Notes under the pieces: generated by a model
Seen by the model: only the letters and a program-made list of their open reading frames with translations
The model's database searches: none
Told to the model about the DNA's origin: nothing
DNA from: an uncultured Saprospiraceae bacterium
Lineage (GTDB): Bacteria; Bacteroidota; Bacteroidia; Chitinophagales; Saprospiraceae
Direction of reading: 5' to 3'
NCBI GenBank assembly: GCA_937941765.1
Contig: CALDGQ010000066.1
Location: 1-64,000 of the forward strand
Length of the DNA stretch: 64,000 bases
In this document: piece after piece, positions 36,155-46,309 of the stretch
Numbering within the stretch: position 1 is the stretch's first letter
How the letters are laid out: each line of letters begins with the position of its first letter
Position numbers and translations under genes: made by a program

Positions 36155-36659
36155 TCGCTACTTACTTGGTGATGTTGAATTATTAGTTTTGAGTGGCTTC
36201 TTGTTTGTTTATAAATTCATCTAGGGTATTCAGAAGTAAGACAAAACATTGATAACCAATCCAGTTAGATTTTGGGGGGATAATGCATCAATTTTATGTA
36301 GAAACCCAATAAAACGAGGTAATTACGTTAAAATTAAACAACGTATTCAAATTGTTGCAAATTCAGTTAAAACAAACATATACTTGGATTTTGTTGCGGG
36401 AGGCCGATTTTATATGTTCGACTGAGGAGTTTATAAAATCTAGACTTTTTGTTTCTTTTTTGGCAATGAAAAAAGAAAAAGAAATAGATTTCTCGAAAAA
36501 TCAAATTAGAAAAAGCAGGGATATTGATGATTATTCAGATTAAATGTAAATCGTATTTAGTGCATCTAAAATGATTCAGAAAGACGGAATTTGTTACTCC
36601 TGAGTATCCCTTTTTAGACGATGAATTTTCAAAACGTCTTTCTAAATTAATTATAGCTT
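36155..36659. other. Intergenic region with no supported gene
   Basis: A 505-base stretch. The only open frame of note (about 36352-36543) would need a TTG start, and its last 25 residues from ATG 36466 are Lys/Asp-rich (MKKEKEIDFSKNQIRKSRDI). It resembles nothing I know and could be a gene remnant. No hairpin with T-tract is visible after uvrC. Confidence 0.4.
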
Positions 36660-39053
36660 TTACAGCTTTATTAATTTTTGAATTGTACTTTTTTGAGATT
36701 TCTCATCGTAAATTTCCAAGAAATAAATTCCGTTCGTTAATTGATCTAACTCAATTGCTTGTTGGTTTGAGTTTAATTCACCAATTTTTAATATTTGCCC
36801 AATTTGGTCTATGATTTTAAATTGCAATGTAATTGTATTAGACTGTTCGATGATTAGGAAATCGGTAAAAGGATTTGGGAATACCATTATTTGATTATCT
36901 CCTAAAAAGGTTGTTGAGGTAGTCAATAATTCTCCATCACAATCTTCATCAATATCATTGTTTGCTATTTCGGTAGCGTTAGGGTTTATACTTGAATCGT
37001 TGTCATTGCAATCTTCCCATAATGGCGAATTATCTCCGTCATTGTCAAAAGTAGTAACCATGTTGTTTTCAGTTGTGTTGGTAATGATTGCTGGATTGTC
37101 GTCAAAAAATATTTCAGCTGTATTCTCAACAATTGTAAAGTCTTCAATATCAGGATTTGTTCGGATTTGATATAATACATATCCTTGGCTTGCTTCCAAA
37201 TTTGTGGTACTGTCAGGAAGATTAATGTTATTGAATTCAAATGTAACTAAATTGTTATTAATTGAGGTGCTCAGTACTTCTTCATGGCTACTATGGACGA
37301 CTCTGAAAGTGGATATATCCAAATTAGGATCTAATGTATCAGTAATTTTAACATCATATGCTTCTGCATTTCCTGTATTTTGGAAACGGATTGTATAAAA
37401 TAAATCATTACCAATTAATGCATAATTTTCTGGATACTTGGGTTGAACTGCTTTGTCATTGGGATCATAAGAACACAGTACTTCGATATGTAAAGAATCC
37501 ATAGTAGCTACTTGGTCTTGACCATTGATATCGTTAAAAATGATTTCAGAATAAAAAGAAAGAAATGCTCCTACTCCTACTTCCGGTGGGCCAGGAAATT
37601 CTAAATTAATTTGCCTAATTGTAGATTGAAATGGAAGTAAATTATTGAAATTCCAACCATATCGATTTGTTTCAACAAAATCCAAAGAATCTATTGGACT
37701 AAAATGCTCTATTAATTCATCCGTATTTAACCAAATTACGCCGTCTGCTGTAGTAGTTCCTAAATTAGTGGCAATTAAATTAAATGTAACATTGGTATTA
37801 CATCTAGAAGGCCCAAATGCGATTAATGGTTCGATAGCAGTAAAGTTTTCTATTGGTCGAAGTCCAAAGTAAACAGATTTTGTGAATTCACCTTCAGCCA
37901 AGGTAATTTGTTGAGTTGCCACATTAGGAAAGTTTGATTCCCAGCCTGGCGTTGAAGATGAATCGTGAGAAAAAGTATAATCTCCTGAAGGCAAATTTTT
38001 CGACATCCCGTAACTATTTCCAACAACCGTAAATCCTCCCGGTTCAATATTTATTTTGGAGTACGGCATAAGCGGTTCTTCATTGTCTAACAATCCGTTT
38101 TCATTCATATCGTTGAAAACATGAAAATCAACTTTGGTAGTAGTGCTACAAAAATAAAGAGAATAATCACATACATCTGAAGCCCAACCGTCAATCAATA
38201 AATAATAAGTGTTGCCGGCAATTAAACTATCAGCAACCAAATGACCGCTTAAATCTTGACCAGGGCCAGGATTGAAACAGGAAGAGGCGACTGTGAAATT
38301 TTGACAGTCAGTTGATTCAAATAGTTGGGCCTGAATGCCAAAATCAAAGGCACAATTTGTAACATCAAAAAAGATACTCAATGTATCAGATTCAGCAACA
38401 AAAGAAAGCCATGAAGTGTTTTCCATTACTGCACAAAAAGGAAGGTCTTCATCACCTAATGAAGTATATTCTGTGGCGGTAGTGCCGCAAAACCGATCTA
38501 AATCACAAACTGGAAGAGTCACGGCATTACAACAAGCATCGGTAGGTGGAGAAAATCCATTGCACCCTGGAACAGGATCTATGGCAATTTTTTCTATACA
38601 CATATCGAATGTCAAGATGTTGTTATTATTTTCCCAAACCCTAATCCAGTAGGAGTTATTTAGAGATGGGTCGCAACTATTTCCTACTGGAAATTGATCA
38701 CTGTGTCCAACAACAACTTTACAGGATATTTCTGTAAGATTGTTGCAATCAACACCTTGATAAATAGTCACTGCGCCATCTAGGATACCCGAATTGTCAT
38801 CAAAAAAAACTTTGGCTAAATATACATCCGATGGTATTTCAAATCTGAACCAAACATCTGACCCGAAATAATTTCCGCAGCTAGGATCAGCAATCCCTAC
38901 ACTAGCCGTTGCATCTTCATTTGTAAAAGACAGAAATGAACAGGTATCCAATACCATTAGTTGAATCGCATTGCATGGATCATCATTGATAGGTTGTGAA
39001 TAAAGCGCCATACTTGTCACCAAAAATAGAATAGATGTGCAAAAATTTCTCAT
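36660..39053 (-). CDS. T9SS-exported multidomain protein with DUF7619-like domain
   Basis: A 797-aa protein with signal peptide 1-20 (ends MALYSQ). Two beta domains begin DDPCNAIQL (about 24) and DACCNAVTL (about 171) and carry the pre-peptidase C-terminal-like pattern YFGSDVWFRFEIP. An SdrD-B-like segment (FNDMNENGLLDNEEPL near 312) follows, then a DUF7619-type domain from SYDPNDKAVQPKYPENY (about 530) to FDDNPAIITNTTENN (about 670), a MopE-like Asp-rich motif (EDCNDNDSSINPNATEI near 689), and a T9SS type A sorting domain starting VFPNPFTDFL near 724 and ending QKLIKL. Its substrate or role is unknown; surface or secreted location is well supported. Confidence 0.85.
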   Translation of the reverse strand: MRNFCTSILFLVTSMALYSQPINDDPCNAIQLMVLDTCSFLSFTNEDATASVGIADPSCGNYFGSDVWFRFEIPSDVYLAKVFFDDNSGILDGAVTIYQGVDCNNLTEISCKVVVGHSDQFPVGNSCDPSLNNSYWIRVWENNNNILTFDMCIEKIAIDPVPGCNGFSPPTDACCNAVTLPVCDLDRFCGTTATEYTSLGDEDLPFCAVMENTSWLSFVAESDTLSIFFDVTNCAFDFGIQAQLFESTDCQNFTVASSCFNPGPGQDLSGHLVADSLIAGNTYYLLIDGWASDVCDYSLYFCSTTTKVDFHVFNDMNENGLLDNEEPLMPYSKINIEPGGFTVVGNSYGMSKNLPSGDYTFSHDSSSTPGWESNFPNVATQQITLAEGEFTKSVYFGLRPIENFTAIEPLIAFGPSRCNTNVTFNLIATNLGTTTADGVIWLNTDELIEHFSPIDSLDFVETNRYGWNFNNLLPFQSTIRQINLEFPGPPEVGVGAFLSFYSEIIFNDINGQDQVATMDSLHIEVLCSYDPNDKAVQPKYPENYALIGNDLFYTIRFQNTGNAEAYDVKITDTLDPNLDISTFRVVHSSHEEVLSTSINNNLVTFEFNNINLPDSTTNLEASQGYVLYQIRTNPDIEDFTIVENTAEIFFDDNPAIITNTTENNMVTTFDNDGDNSPLWEDCNDNDSSINPNATEIANNDIDEDCDGELLTTSTTFLGDNQIMVFPNPFTDFLIIEQSNTITLQFKIIDQIGQILKIGELNSNQQAIELDQLTNGIYFLEIYDEKSQKSTIQKLIKL

Positions 39054-39292
39054 TATTTATGTTTGTAGGAGTAATTTGAAATTATATTTAGGCAGATAAT
39101 ATTAGAATTTATACACATAACATACCAAACTACCTTTAATTATGAAAAAAGCATAACTAAATTAAAATATATTGTTAGAAAAATTCATATGAAAAAGAAT
39201 TGTTATTTATAACAAACAGAGAATTATCCGAAAAAGTGTTTAAACAATATAAAAACATAATTTAGAACAATGAAGTCTAAGCTATTCTACTT

Positions 39293-40000
39293 CTAAAAAA
39301 GACTACCCTGATCCATAGAATCATCCCGAACCTTTAAAAGCAAACTAGGATCATTATTCCGAACATTCCCAACCGCCTTCGAAACAGGATACGCCACCAA
39401 CTCCTCATCTGGATAAGGAATGATCATTTGTAAAACATCTTTAGCGGGCAACTCATTGTCTAACCATATTTTTTCCTGATTAGGTAATAAAATAGCAGGC
39501 ATGCGGTCATGAATGTTTGCCATTAGTTTGTTAGGTTCTTGAGTCAATAAGGAGAACGAATAGACAATCTCACCAGCTGGATTTTTCCACTTTTCCCAAA
39601 TTGCTGCAACAGAAAATAAACCGCCATCTTTCAATGTAATTCGATAAGGTTGCTTTCCATCTTTCAATTTTTTCCATTCATAAAAACCATCAAAAGGGAC
39701 AATGCATCTTCTTTTTTCAACTGCTTTTTTGAAAGCATTTTTTTCTAGCACCGTTTCCTTACGTGCATTAATCATTTTGTAACCAATCTTGTGATCCTTT
39801 GCCCAAGACGGAATAAGTCCCCATCGAAATGGTTGAAAATGAGTCGGATCTTGATTGGTGATAACAGGATGCATGTGTGAGGGGGCAACATTGAAATTGG
39901 GTAGTGGATTGTAGCGTTCCAAATTCTCAGAATAAAAAGTAGCATTGAATCGCATTTCTAGTTCTTTTTCTGTTTTTGTCAGTGAGGAGCGTCCACACAT
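39293..40000 (-). CDS. SRAP (HMCES/YedK) abasic-site DNA-protein crosslink protein
   Basis: A 235-aa SRAP domain protein. Catalytic Cys2 is directly after the initiator Met (MCGRSSLT); other family marks are NVAPSHMHPV near 39-48, NARKETVLEK near 78-87, CIVPFDGFYEWKK near 99-111 and the conserved His in IHDRMPAIL near 164. YedK and HMCES bind abasic sites in single-stranded DNA through Cys2 and form a stable crosslink. It is transcribed divergently from the FG-GAP protein gene at 40064. Confidence 0.94.
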   Translation of the reverse strand: MCGRSSLTKTEKELEMRFNATFYSENLERYNPLPNFNVAPSHMHPVITNQDPTHFQPFRWGLIPSWAKDHKIGYKMINARKETVLEKNAFKKAVEKRRCIVPFDGFYEWKKLKDGKQPYRITLKDGGLFSVAAIWEKWKNPAGEIVYSFSLLTQEPNKLMANIHDRMPAILLPNQEKIWLDNELPAKDVLQMIIPYPDEELVAYPVSKAVGNVRNNDPSLLLKVRDDSMDQGSLF

Positions 40001-40021
40001 ATTTTAGGAATTTAAATGAGT

Positions 40022-40038
40022 CAAAATTATTATCTTTA
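40022..40038. promoter_or_regulatory. Overlapping divergent promoter-like elements
   Basis: On the minus strand TAATTTTG (40022-40029) matches the -7 consensus TAnnTTTG and points to the SRAP gene; on the plus strand TATCTTTA (40031-40038) matches with one mismatch and points to the gene at 40064. Neither has a well-spaced TTG, so support is moderate. Confidence 0.4.
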
Positions 40039-40063
40039 GTCAAATAAAATTAAACCAAATAAA

Positions 40064-41779
40064 ATGAAGTATCCATTTCTCTTCCTTTTTTTCGTATTAA
40101 ATTTTCAAATACTTTCAGCTCAAGTATCCATTATTTCGAGTAGTCCTGCCAAACACAAAACGGATGTAGATGAACTTGCAATGATTTCAATTACTTTTTC
40201 AGAAAACATTGTTCATGCATCAGTGGACAATCTTTGTTTTAAAGTAATGGGTAGGTGGTCAGGACCGATGACCGGAACTTTCTTTTTGCCACCTGATTAT
40301 AAGTCAATCAACTTCCTGCCTGATGAACCTTTTTTTGCTGGTGAGTACGTGACAGTGACGGTCAATAAGAGGCTAGAATTTGAATTGGGATATGAACTAG
40401 ATCCGTATTATAGTTGGAGTTTTTGGATAGAAACGGAAGCTGGAGAATTGGATCAAGAAAATATCGGTGTTCAAGAATTGAGAACGGGTGTTGAGAGTTG
40501 GTTACAAACTTACGGTGCTTATGCTGGTGATATGGATAATGATGGATATTCCGATTTGTTGGTCATCAATGAAAATTCAGATGATGTAAGAATATTGTTA
40601 AATGATGGAACCGGAGCTTACCCAACAATGGAAATAAAAGAAATGGGATTTAGTAAACCAAGTCCAAATGAAGGAGCAGATTTTAATAATGATGGAGAAT
40701 TGGATTTTATTGTGACTACTGCTCATGGAAACGAAGCGCGAGTCTGGTGGGGCGATGGAAGTGGTGATCTCTTCAATATGGATACGTACAATGTTGGTAC
40801 GTGGGCACGTGGTTTAGGGATTGGAGATTTCAATGGAGATGGATATGATGATGCCTTAATTGCCAATCGTGGAAGTGATAATTTGACTTGTATGACCAAC
40901 CAAGGTTCATCAGAGACTTTTGATGTCATGACCTATGATGCAGACAATACAGGAAATGGTGAAACAGCACTTTCTATTTGTGATATCAATAATGATGGGG
41001 TCATGGATGCATTTGTCGGTTACTATGACACCCAAGAAGTAGGTATCTTGTTAGGTAATGGAACGCCACAATTTGATTTCCATCAAAAGGTTGCAGTCGA
41101 TGGTGCGCCTTGGATGATTGCACATGGTGATATCAATGGCGATGGTTGGGTGGATGTTGTTTCTGCCAATTCCAATTCTCACAAAGTGGCAGTGATTTTA
41201 AATGATGGTGCTGGAAATTTATTGCCACCAACTAATTTAGTTTCCAATTCTCAATTTCCGCTAGCGATCGACTTAGGAGATTTAGATGGTGACGATGATT
41301 TGGATATGGTCGTGAGTTATTATAGTTCAGCTAATTTCCTCGTTTTTGAAAACAACGGTCAAGGACAATTTACACAAGCAGCCAATCTTTGGTCTCCTGC
41401 CAATGCCTCTTGTGCTATCTTACATGATCGAGATAATGATGGGGATTTGGATATCACTTGCACAGATGAAACAGATGATGTACTCATTTTTTATGAGAAT
41501 AAATTGCCAGTTGCAACCAATGATATCGATAAAAATAACAATTTAATTACTTATCCGAATCCTTTTACTTCTCAACTTCAAATCAAGTTGAATGGTAAAG
41601 CTTCGAATATTTCATTAGTAGATATGCAAGGCAGAGCAGTCGGTTTTGAAGTGCTTGAAAATACAGATGATTTGTTGCGAATTAAATTGAATGATGAGTT
41701 GGTTGCTGGGATATATATGATTTCTTTGGAATCGGGTGGGGTGGTTTGGAATGAGCGTGTGGGTTGTGTTGGGGAATAA
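40064..41779 (+). CDS. T9SS-exported FG-GAP/VCBS repeat protein with Ig-like domain
   Basis: A 571-aa protein with signal peptide 1-19 (ends FQILSAQ). Residues 20-125 form an SbsA/Big_5 Ig-like domain (SSSPAKHKTDVDELAMISIT). Residues 150-480 are about six FG-GAP/VCBS blades with Ca-binding DxDxDG loops such as GDMDNDGYSDLL (about 155), GDFNGDGYDDAL (about 258) and GDINGDGWVDVV (about 356), forming an integrin-like propeller. A T9SS sorting domain starts TYPNPFTSQL near 496. Its end, WNERVGCVGE, lacks the usual basic finish. The next gene begins directly after the stop. Confidence 0.87.
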   Translation: MKYPFLFLFFVLNFQILSAQVSIISSSPAKHKTDVDELAMISITFSENIVHASVDNLCFKVMGRWSGPMTGTFFLPPDYKSINFLPDEPFFAGEYVTVTVNKRLEFELGYELDPYYSWSFWIETEAGELDQENIGVQELRTGVESWLQTYGAYAGDMDNDGYSDLLVINENSDDVRILLNDGTGAYPTMEIKEMGFSKPSPNEGADFNNDGELDFIVTTAHGNEARVWWGDGSGDLFNMDTYNVGTWARGLGIGDFNGDGYDDALIANRGSDNLTCMTNQGSSETFDVMTYDADNTGNGETALSICDINNDGVMDAFVGYYDTQEVGILLGNGTPQFDFHQKVAVDGAPWMIAHGDINGDGWVDVVSANSNSHKVAVILNDGAGNLLPPTNLVSNSQFPLAIDLGDLDGDDDLDMVVSYYSSANFLVFENNGQGQFTQAANLWSPANASCAILHDRDNDGDLDITCTDETDDVLIFYENKLPVATNDIDKNNNLITYPNPFTSQLQIKLNGKASNISLVDMQGRAVGFEVLENTDDLLRIKLNDELVAGIYMISLESGGVVWNERVGCVGE

Positions 41780-42346
41780 ATGAAAGTTTTCAATTCTTCA
41801 TGCAAAAAACAAATGAAAAAAATAAGTCAATTTGAATTTAAATGTTCCTCTTGTGATGAAATTCATAAAGGTATGCCAAGCCTTGGTTCTCGTGCACCAA
41901 TTAACTATTATTCAATACAAAAGAATGAATTAGAGGAAAGAGTATTTTTAACATCAGATACATGTGTTATCGATGATAAGGATTTTTTCGTTAGAGGATG
42001 TCTTGAATTTCCAGTATTAAATTATGATGACAAGTTTAGTTTTGGAGCTTGGGTGTCTCTTAGCCAAGAAAACTTTGAGAAATTTGAAACGCTTTTTGAT
42101 GAACCGAAGCGTAACCATCAATCGCCAATGTTTGGTTGGTTTTCTTCTTGGATTTGGCCATATTATGAAGACACAGAAAATATAAAATCAAGAATTCATT
42201 TCAGAAATGATGGAATTCGTCCTTTCATAGAGCTGGAACCAACAAACCATCCTTTGGCAATTGCTCAAACAAATGGAATTACTTGTAATGAATTAATAAA
42301 AATTTATGAATATTATGTTCATGGGAAAAAAGATACTGCATCATAA
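41780..42346 (+). CDS. DUF2199-containing protein
   Basis: A 188-aa cytosolic protein of the DUF2199 family: FKCSSCDEIHKGMPSLG near 19-35 is its zinc-ribbon-like N-terminal Cys pair and conserved Leu/Gly segment, and FGAWVSLSQENFEKF near 88-102 its core. Function is unknown. The ATG at 41780 abuts the previous stop; an internal ATG (MKKISQFEFKC, residue 12) would give a more typical family start, so the true N-terminus may be 33 bases later. Confidence 0.85.
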   Translation: MKVFNSSCKKQMKKISQFEFKCSSCDEIHKGMPSLGSRAPINYYSIQKNELEERVFLTSDTCVIDDKDFFVRGCLEFPVLNYDDKFSFGAWVSLSQENFEKFETLFDEPKRNHQSPMFGWFSSWIWPYYEDTENIKSRIHFRNDGIRPFIELEPTNHPLAIAQTNGITCNELIKIYEYYVHGKKDTAS

Positions 42347-42365
42347 ATTATAACACTATATTTAC

Positions 42366-43604
42366 ATGAATCTAAAAACCCAACTAACCCTCCCATGCGG
42401 CGCAACACTCCAAAATCGAATCGCAAAATCCGCCATGAGTGAAAACATGTCTCCCAAGCATAATGCGCCAACAAAAGCTTTAATTCATGCCTACAAACGT
42501 TGGGTCTATGGAGGATATGGTTTGTTGATAACAGGAGATGTAATGATCGACAGAAAAGCAATCGGAGAACCAGGAAATGTAATCGTTGAAGACAAAAGGG
42601 ATTTTAAAAAATTGCAAGAATGGGCGAGTATTGTTAAAGACACTGGCATACACCTTTGGCCTCAAATTAATCATCCAGGTCGACAAGCGATTGGGTTTTT
42701 GAATAAAGAAGTGGTAGCACCTTCTGCAGTCATGACCAATCTCAAAGGCATGTCATCCTTTTTTAAAAAACCTAGAGCATTAACGGAACTAGAAATTCTA
42801 GATATTATTGAGCGTTTTGGAAATACGGCTGCGATACTTAAAGAAGCAGGTTTTACAGGCGTTCAGATACATGGTGCACATGGTTATTTGGTGAGTCAAT
42901 TCTTGTCACCACTTGTCAATCAACGAAACGATCAATGGGGCGGAAGTCTAGAAAATCGGGCGCGATTTGTTATTGAAACTTACAGAAACATACGTGCTAA
43001 GGTTGGCAAGGACTTTCCTATCGGAATCAAAATCAACTCTGCCGATTTTCAACGAGGCGGTTTTACGGAAGAAGAATCCATGGAAGTTGTTCAATTATTA
43101 GATGCAGAAGGTATCGATTTGATTGAAGTGAGTGGTGGCTCGTATGAACGACCAGCAATGATTGGCTCTGAACAAAAAAAGAGTACCCAAGAAAGAGAAG
43201 CCTATTTCTTAGATTATATTGTTAAAGTGCGCAAATTGTTAAAAACACCTTTAATGTTGACTGGTGGTTTTAGAACGGTGACAACAATGGAAAGTGCAAT
43301 TGCAAATGGTGAGTTAGATATAGTCGGTATTGCTCGACCTTTTACACTTCATCCAGATCTGCCAAACCGTATCTTTGATGGTACAATTAAACAACTTGAA
43401 GTCCCTACACCTAAATTTGGAATCAAAATGTTAGATAGTAGTGGTTTTGTGGATATCATGTGGCATGAAATTCACATTCAACGATTAGGTGATGGTAAAA
43501 AACCAAATCCGAAGTTGAGTGCTTATTCTGTGATTGGACATAATTTATCCGGTACCATGAAGAAAATGATTGCTGGAATGAATCTTTTCAAAAAACCAGC
43601 CTAA
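42366..43604 (+). CDS. NADH:flavin oxidoreductase (Old Yellow Enzyme family)
   Basis: A 412-aa TIM-barrel flavin enzyme. Marks include LQNRIAKSAMSENMSP near 16-31, HLWPQINHPGRQ near 97-108, GVQIHGAHGYLVSQFLSP near 163-180 (substrate and FMN binding His), QRNDQWGGSLENRARF near 184-199, and the phosphate-binding LTGGFRTVTTMESAI near 295-309 and GIARPF near 318. FMN-dependent reduction of an enone-type substrate is expected; the actual substrate is unknown. A short C-terminal extension follows the barrel. It lies 20 bases after the DUF2199 gene. Confidence 0.92.
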   Translation: MNLKTQLTLPCGATLQNRIAKSAMSENMSPKHNAPTKALIHAYKRWVYGGYGLLITGDVMIDRKAIGEPGNVIVEDKRDFKKLQEWASIVKDTGIHLWPQINHPGRQAIGFLNKEVVAPSAVMTNLKGMSSFFKKPRALTELEILDIIERFGNTAAILKEAGFTGVQIHGAHGYLVSQFLSPLVNQRNDQWGGSLENRARFVIETYRNIRAKVGKDFPIGIKINSADFQRGGFTEEESMEVVQLLDAEGIDLIEVSGGSYERPAMIGSEQKKSTQEREAYFLDYIVKVRKLLKTPLMLTGGFRTVTTMESAIANGELDIVGIARPFTLHPDLPNRIFDGTIKQLEVPTPKFGIKMLDSSGFVDIMWHEIHIQRLGDGKKPNPKLSAYSVIGHNLSGTMKKMIAGMNLFKKPA

Positions 43605-43750
43605 TGAGTTCCAACGGAATGACATAAACCTAAGAGATAGGAAAATCTCATATCAACTTAATCAAAACCAACCATTCCACACAAATGGCCGTTTCTAAAT
43701 TAAATGTAATAGGTGAAAATCCCATCTCGCTTCCAAAAAAAGGTTTAATT

Positions 43751-45547
43751 ATGAAAACAGCATTACAAAAAAGTCTATTCTTCCTAATTTTTTTCATTTC
43801 CCCATTTTTCTTAGTTGCACAAAATACTTATGTAGTCAAAAGAGTCAATGGTGAAGCTATCTATGAGATTTATCAACTCAATCTTACCCCTGAACCTACC
43901 TTAACTTTTCAATTCCAATTCAATCCCAATACAACTGATTGTAATGATATTGCGATCTCACCAAGTGGCAAATTTTATGGTGTGGGGTATGGTGGGATTT
44001 ATGAAATTAGTCAAACAAATGGTGGTGTCACTTTCTTACAAGAGATTCCACTTACTGGAATTAACACCACTTTAGTTTGTAGTAATGAGGATATACTTTA
44101 CGTACTCAATTCCGCAGGATATTTGTATCAATATGATATTGAAAATGGATTGTTAGAAGAAATTGCTCAACTCGAAGGAGGCTCTCCTGGTGATATCACT
44201 TTTTATAAAGGGAATCTGGTTTTTCCAAGCTCAGTGGATGGAAATATAAAAGCTTATAATTTAGCTAACCAAAGTTTGGTCACCATCCATTGTATGGCGC
44301 ATCCACTAAATAATTCTGGTCAAGGATATTTCGGATTTTCTAACAATGAAGAGACATGTGAGTCCTTATCGTTTATCGGAGCTACAACTGCAAATGAATT
44401 ATATGAAATTGACATTGCCAATAATACCATCAGCCACATAGAACTAACCAATCCATTTTTAGAACTCAAAACTTTATTTTTAGGAACGGCATCTACAACT
44501 GAACATTTCTCCTCAAATTGTAGTCATCAATTTTCTAACATTGATTGCGCACCAAAAGATACTTCCAGTTTTTTTGTATTAGGAAAAACGACAACTGAAA
44601 ATATTTTTCACATCTATTCTTTGAATCCAGACCAAACATTGACCTTTAAATATGAGTTTTATTCTGAATTTGGTTGCAGCGATATCGCATATGTACCTAC
44701 TGGAATTATCTATGGTATTGGTACGGATGATCCAGCAACACTTTTTAAAATAAATCCGATTTCTGGAAAAGTCCAAGAACTGGTAAAATATCCAGCCGGA
44801 AAAACAATTGAATCGATTGTTTCAGATTATTATACTTCCATTTATAGTATCGACCAAGAAGGACGTCTACATATTTATGATATTTATTGCAACAGTCTAA
44901 ATACATTTTTTTCTCCTTTTGGTCATGCTCCTGCAACTGACTTAGCATTTCAAAACAAGAACATCATTTTTCAAAGTAAAGTGGATGGCAATATCAAAGC
45001 CATTAATGTTGATGTAGGAAGTTTTGCCAATATTTTGTGCTTAAACCCACCTTATAACGATACAGCTAACGGAGGTTTTATTGGTTTAGGCAATGATTTT
45101 ACCAATTGTGAATTAAATAAATTGACGGCATTTAATCATGAAAATACAATGTATGAAATAAATTTTGATTCAGAAATGGTTTTCCAACTCCCACTAAACC
45201 TCACTGGCTTAGCAGAAGATGCCACTATTCAAGGAACTGCTTATAACAACTTGTGTAGTCAAGCAGAAAGTGAAGTTTTACCAAATATTATATGTGAAAC
45301 AGCTGTAGTCGACCTTGTTGAAAACATCCAACTTACATTATTTCCAAATCCCGTAAAAGACGTGTTGCAGATTAGAACCGATATTGAAATCAATCAAATC
45401 AGTGTCTATGATGTAAAGGGTCGACTTTGTAAAGATATTTCGGATTTATCTGATAAAGTCAATTTGGAATGGTTGTCTAGCGGAGTTTATTTGTTGGAAA
45501 TTCATACAGAATTAGGAAGGGTTGTTAAGAAAGTAGTTAAGGAATAA
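43751..45547 (+). CDS. T9SS-exported protein with internally duplicated propeller-like domain
   Basis: The ATG at 43751 is chosen over 43685 because it places the signal peptide (MKTALQKSLFFLIFFISPFF, then LVAQ) at the N-terminus; protein 598 aa. Two halves of about 260 residues match each other, for example SSVDGNIKAYN with SKVDGNIKAIN, CNDIAISPSGKFYGVG with CSDIAYVPTGIIYGIG, and TANELYEIDI with HENTMYEINF. A beta-propeller fold is inferred. A T9SS sorting domain begins LFPNPVKDVLQ and ends KKVVKE. No family is recognised and the role is unknown. Confidence 0.83.
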   Translation: MKTALQKSLFFLIFFISPFFLVAQNTYVVKRVNGEAIYEIYQLNLTPEPTLTFQFQFNPNTTDCNDIAISPSGKFYGVGYGGIYEISQTNGGVTFLQEIPLTGINTTLVCSNEDILYVLNSAGYLYQYDIENGLLEEIAQLEGGSPGDITFYKGNLVFPSSVDGNIKAYNLANQSLVTIHCMAHPLNNSGQGYFGFSNNEETCESLSFIGATTANELYEIDIANNTISHIELTNPFLELKTLFLGTASTTEHFSSNCSHQFSNIDCAPKDTSSFFVLGKTTTENIFHIYSLNPDQTLTFKYEFYSEFGCSDIAYVPTGIIYGIGTDDPATLFKINPISGKVQELVKYPAGKTIESIVSDYYTSIYSIDQEGRLHIYDIYCNSLNTFFSPFGHAPATDLAFQNKNIIFQSKVDGNIKAINVDVGSFANILCLNPPYNDTANGGFIGLGNDFTNCELNKLTAFNHENTMYEINFDSEMVFQLPLNLTGLAEDATIQGTAYNNLCSQAESEVLPNIICETAVVDLVENIQLTLFPNPVKDVLQIRTDIEINQISVYDVKGRLCKDISDLSDKVNLEWLSSGVYLLEIHTELGRVVKKVVKE

Positions 45548-45659
45548 ATTAACTAAAAATCATTAACAAATATCAGAATAAGCACCAATCATTGGAACTG
45601 TTTTTACTAATTTTGCTTTATGTTAGAGATTTGACAATAGGACAATAAAACAGGATACG

Positions 45660-46265
45660 ATGCAAGGAGATCATAAAAAAATGTTTTGGGAAGAATTTGA
45701 TCAGGAGTTTAAACTTGATTACTCAATTGTCCTTTCTGGGATGACAGACTAATTATTTAAATTTGATATTGCCGAATCAACATTCGCCGTCAATCAGTTT
45801 TTTAATAAGGATCAATCGGTAATTGATTTTTACATTGAAATTGCGAGTTTGTTGTTGGAAGAAGAAGGAATTGAAAATGATATTAAGTCAACGAAAGATG
45901 GATTAGATTGTTATATCAATTCCATTTTTCTAAATAAATATTTATCGAATAACAAGCCATTTAACAAACATTTTGATTCTTTTGATGCAATTTCTTCTAT
46001 TAAATATGAAGAGATGGAGAATCGAAAAAATATTCAATTCTCATACATTCTCGGAAATTATGTCAGGTATTATATGAATGATAAGTTTGTCTCCAACGAA
46101 CTTACAAGGCTATATGTGCTAACTAGTGTTTTGGAGAATTTCTCTTATCGAGAAAATTCTGTACGGCTTACTATTGGTTATGGATTAGGCAACTCATTTG
46201 TAGAATTTCAAAATCAAGATCTCTTATCAAGATTAAAACAATCCCACAAGAAGTTTATTATTTGA
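45660..46265 (+). pseudogene. Hypothetical gene interrupted by one in-frame stop
   Basis: From ATG 45660 the frame reads 30 codons (MQGDHKKMFWEEFDQEF...) to a TAA at 45750-45752, then stays open in the same frame without another stop to TGA at 46263-46265, 202 codon positions in all. The downstream part reads like a real acidic, helix-rich protein (FKFDIAESTFAVNQFFNKD near codon 33). The only change needed to restore one protein is that single codon. Candidates are a nonsense mutation, a sequencing error or translation restart downstream. I recognise no family. Confidence 0.6.
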
Positions 46266-46309
46266 TTACATTGCGATTCAATTAGTAATAATATTTACGT
46301 TCAATTGTA

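Noticed and set aside
36352-36543. 63-codon frame after uvrC
   Set aside because: It needs a TTG start, has no recognised motif and no ribosome or promoter support; kept only as a note on the intergenic gap.
43685-43750. Earlier ATG for the duplicated T9SS protein
   Set aside because: It would put 22 non-signal residues ahead of a typical signal peptide that begins with MKTALQK at 43751.
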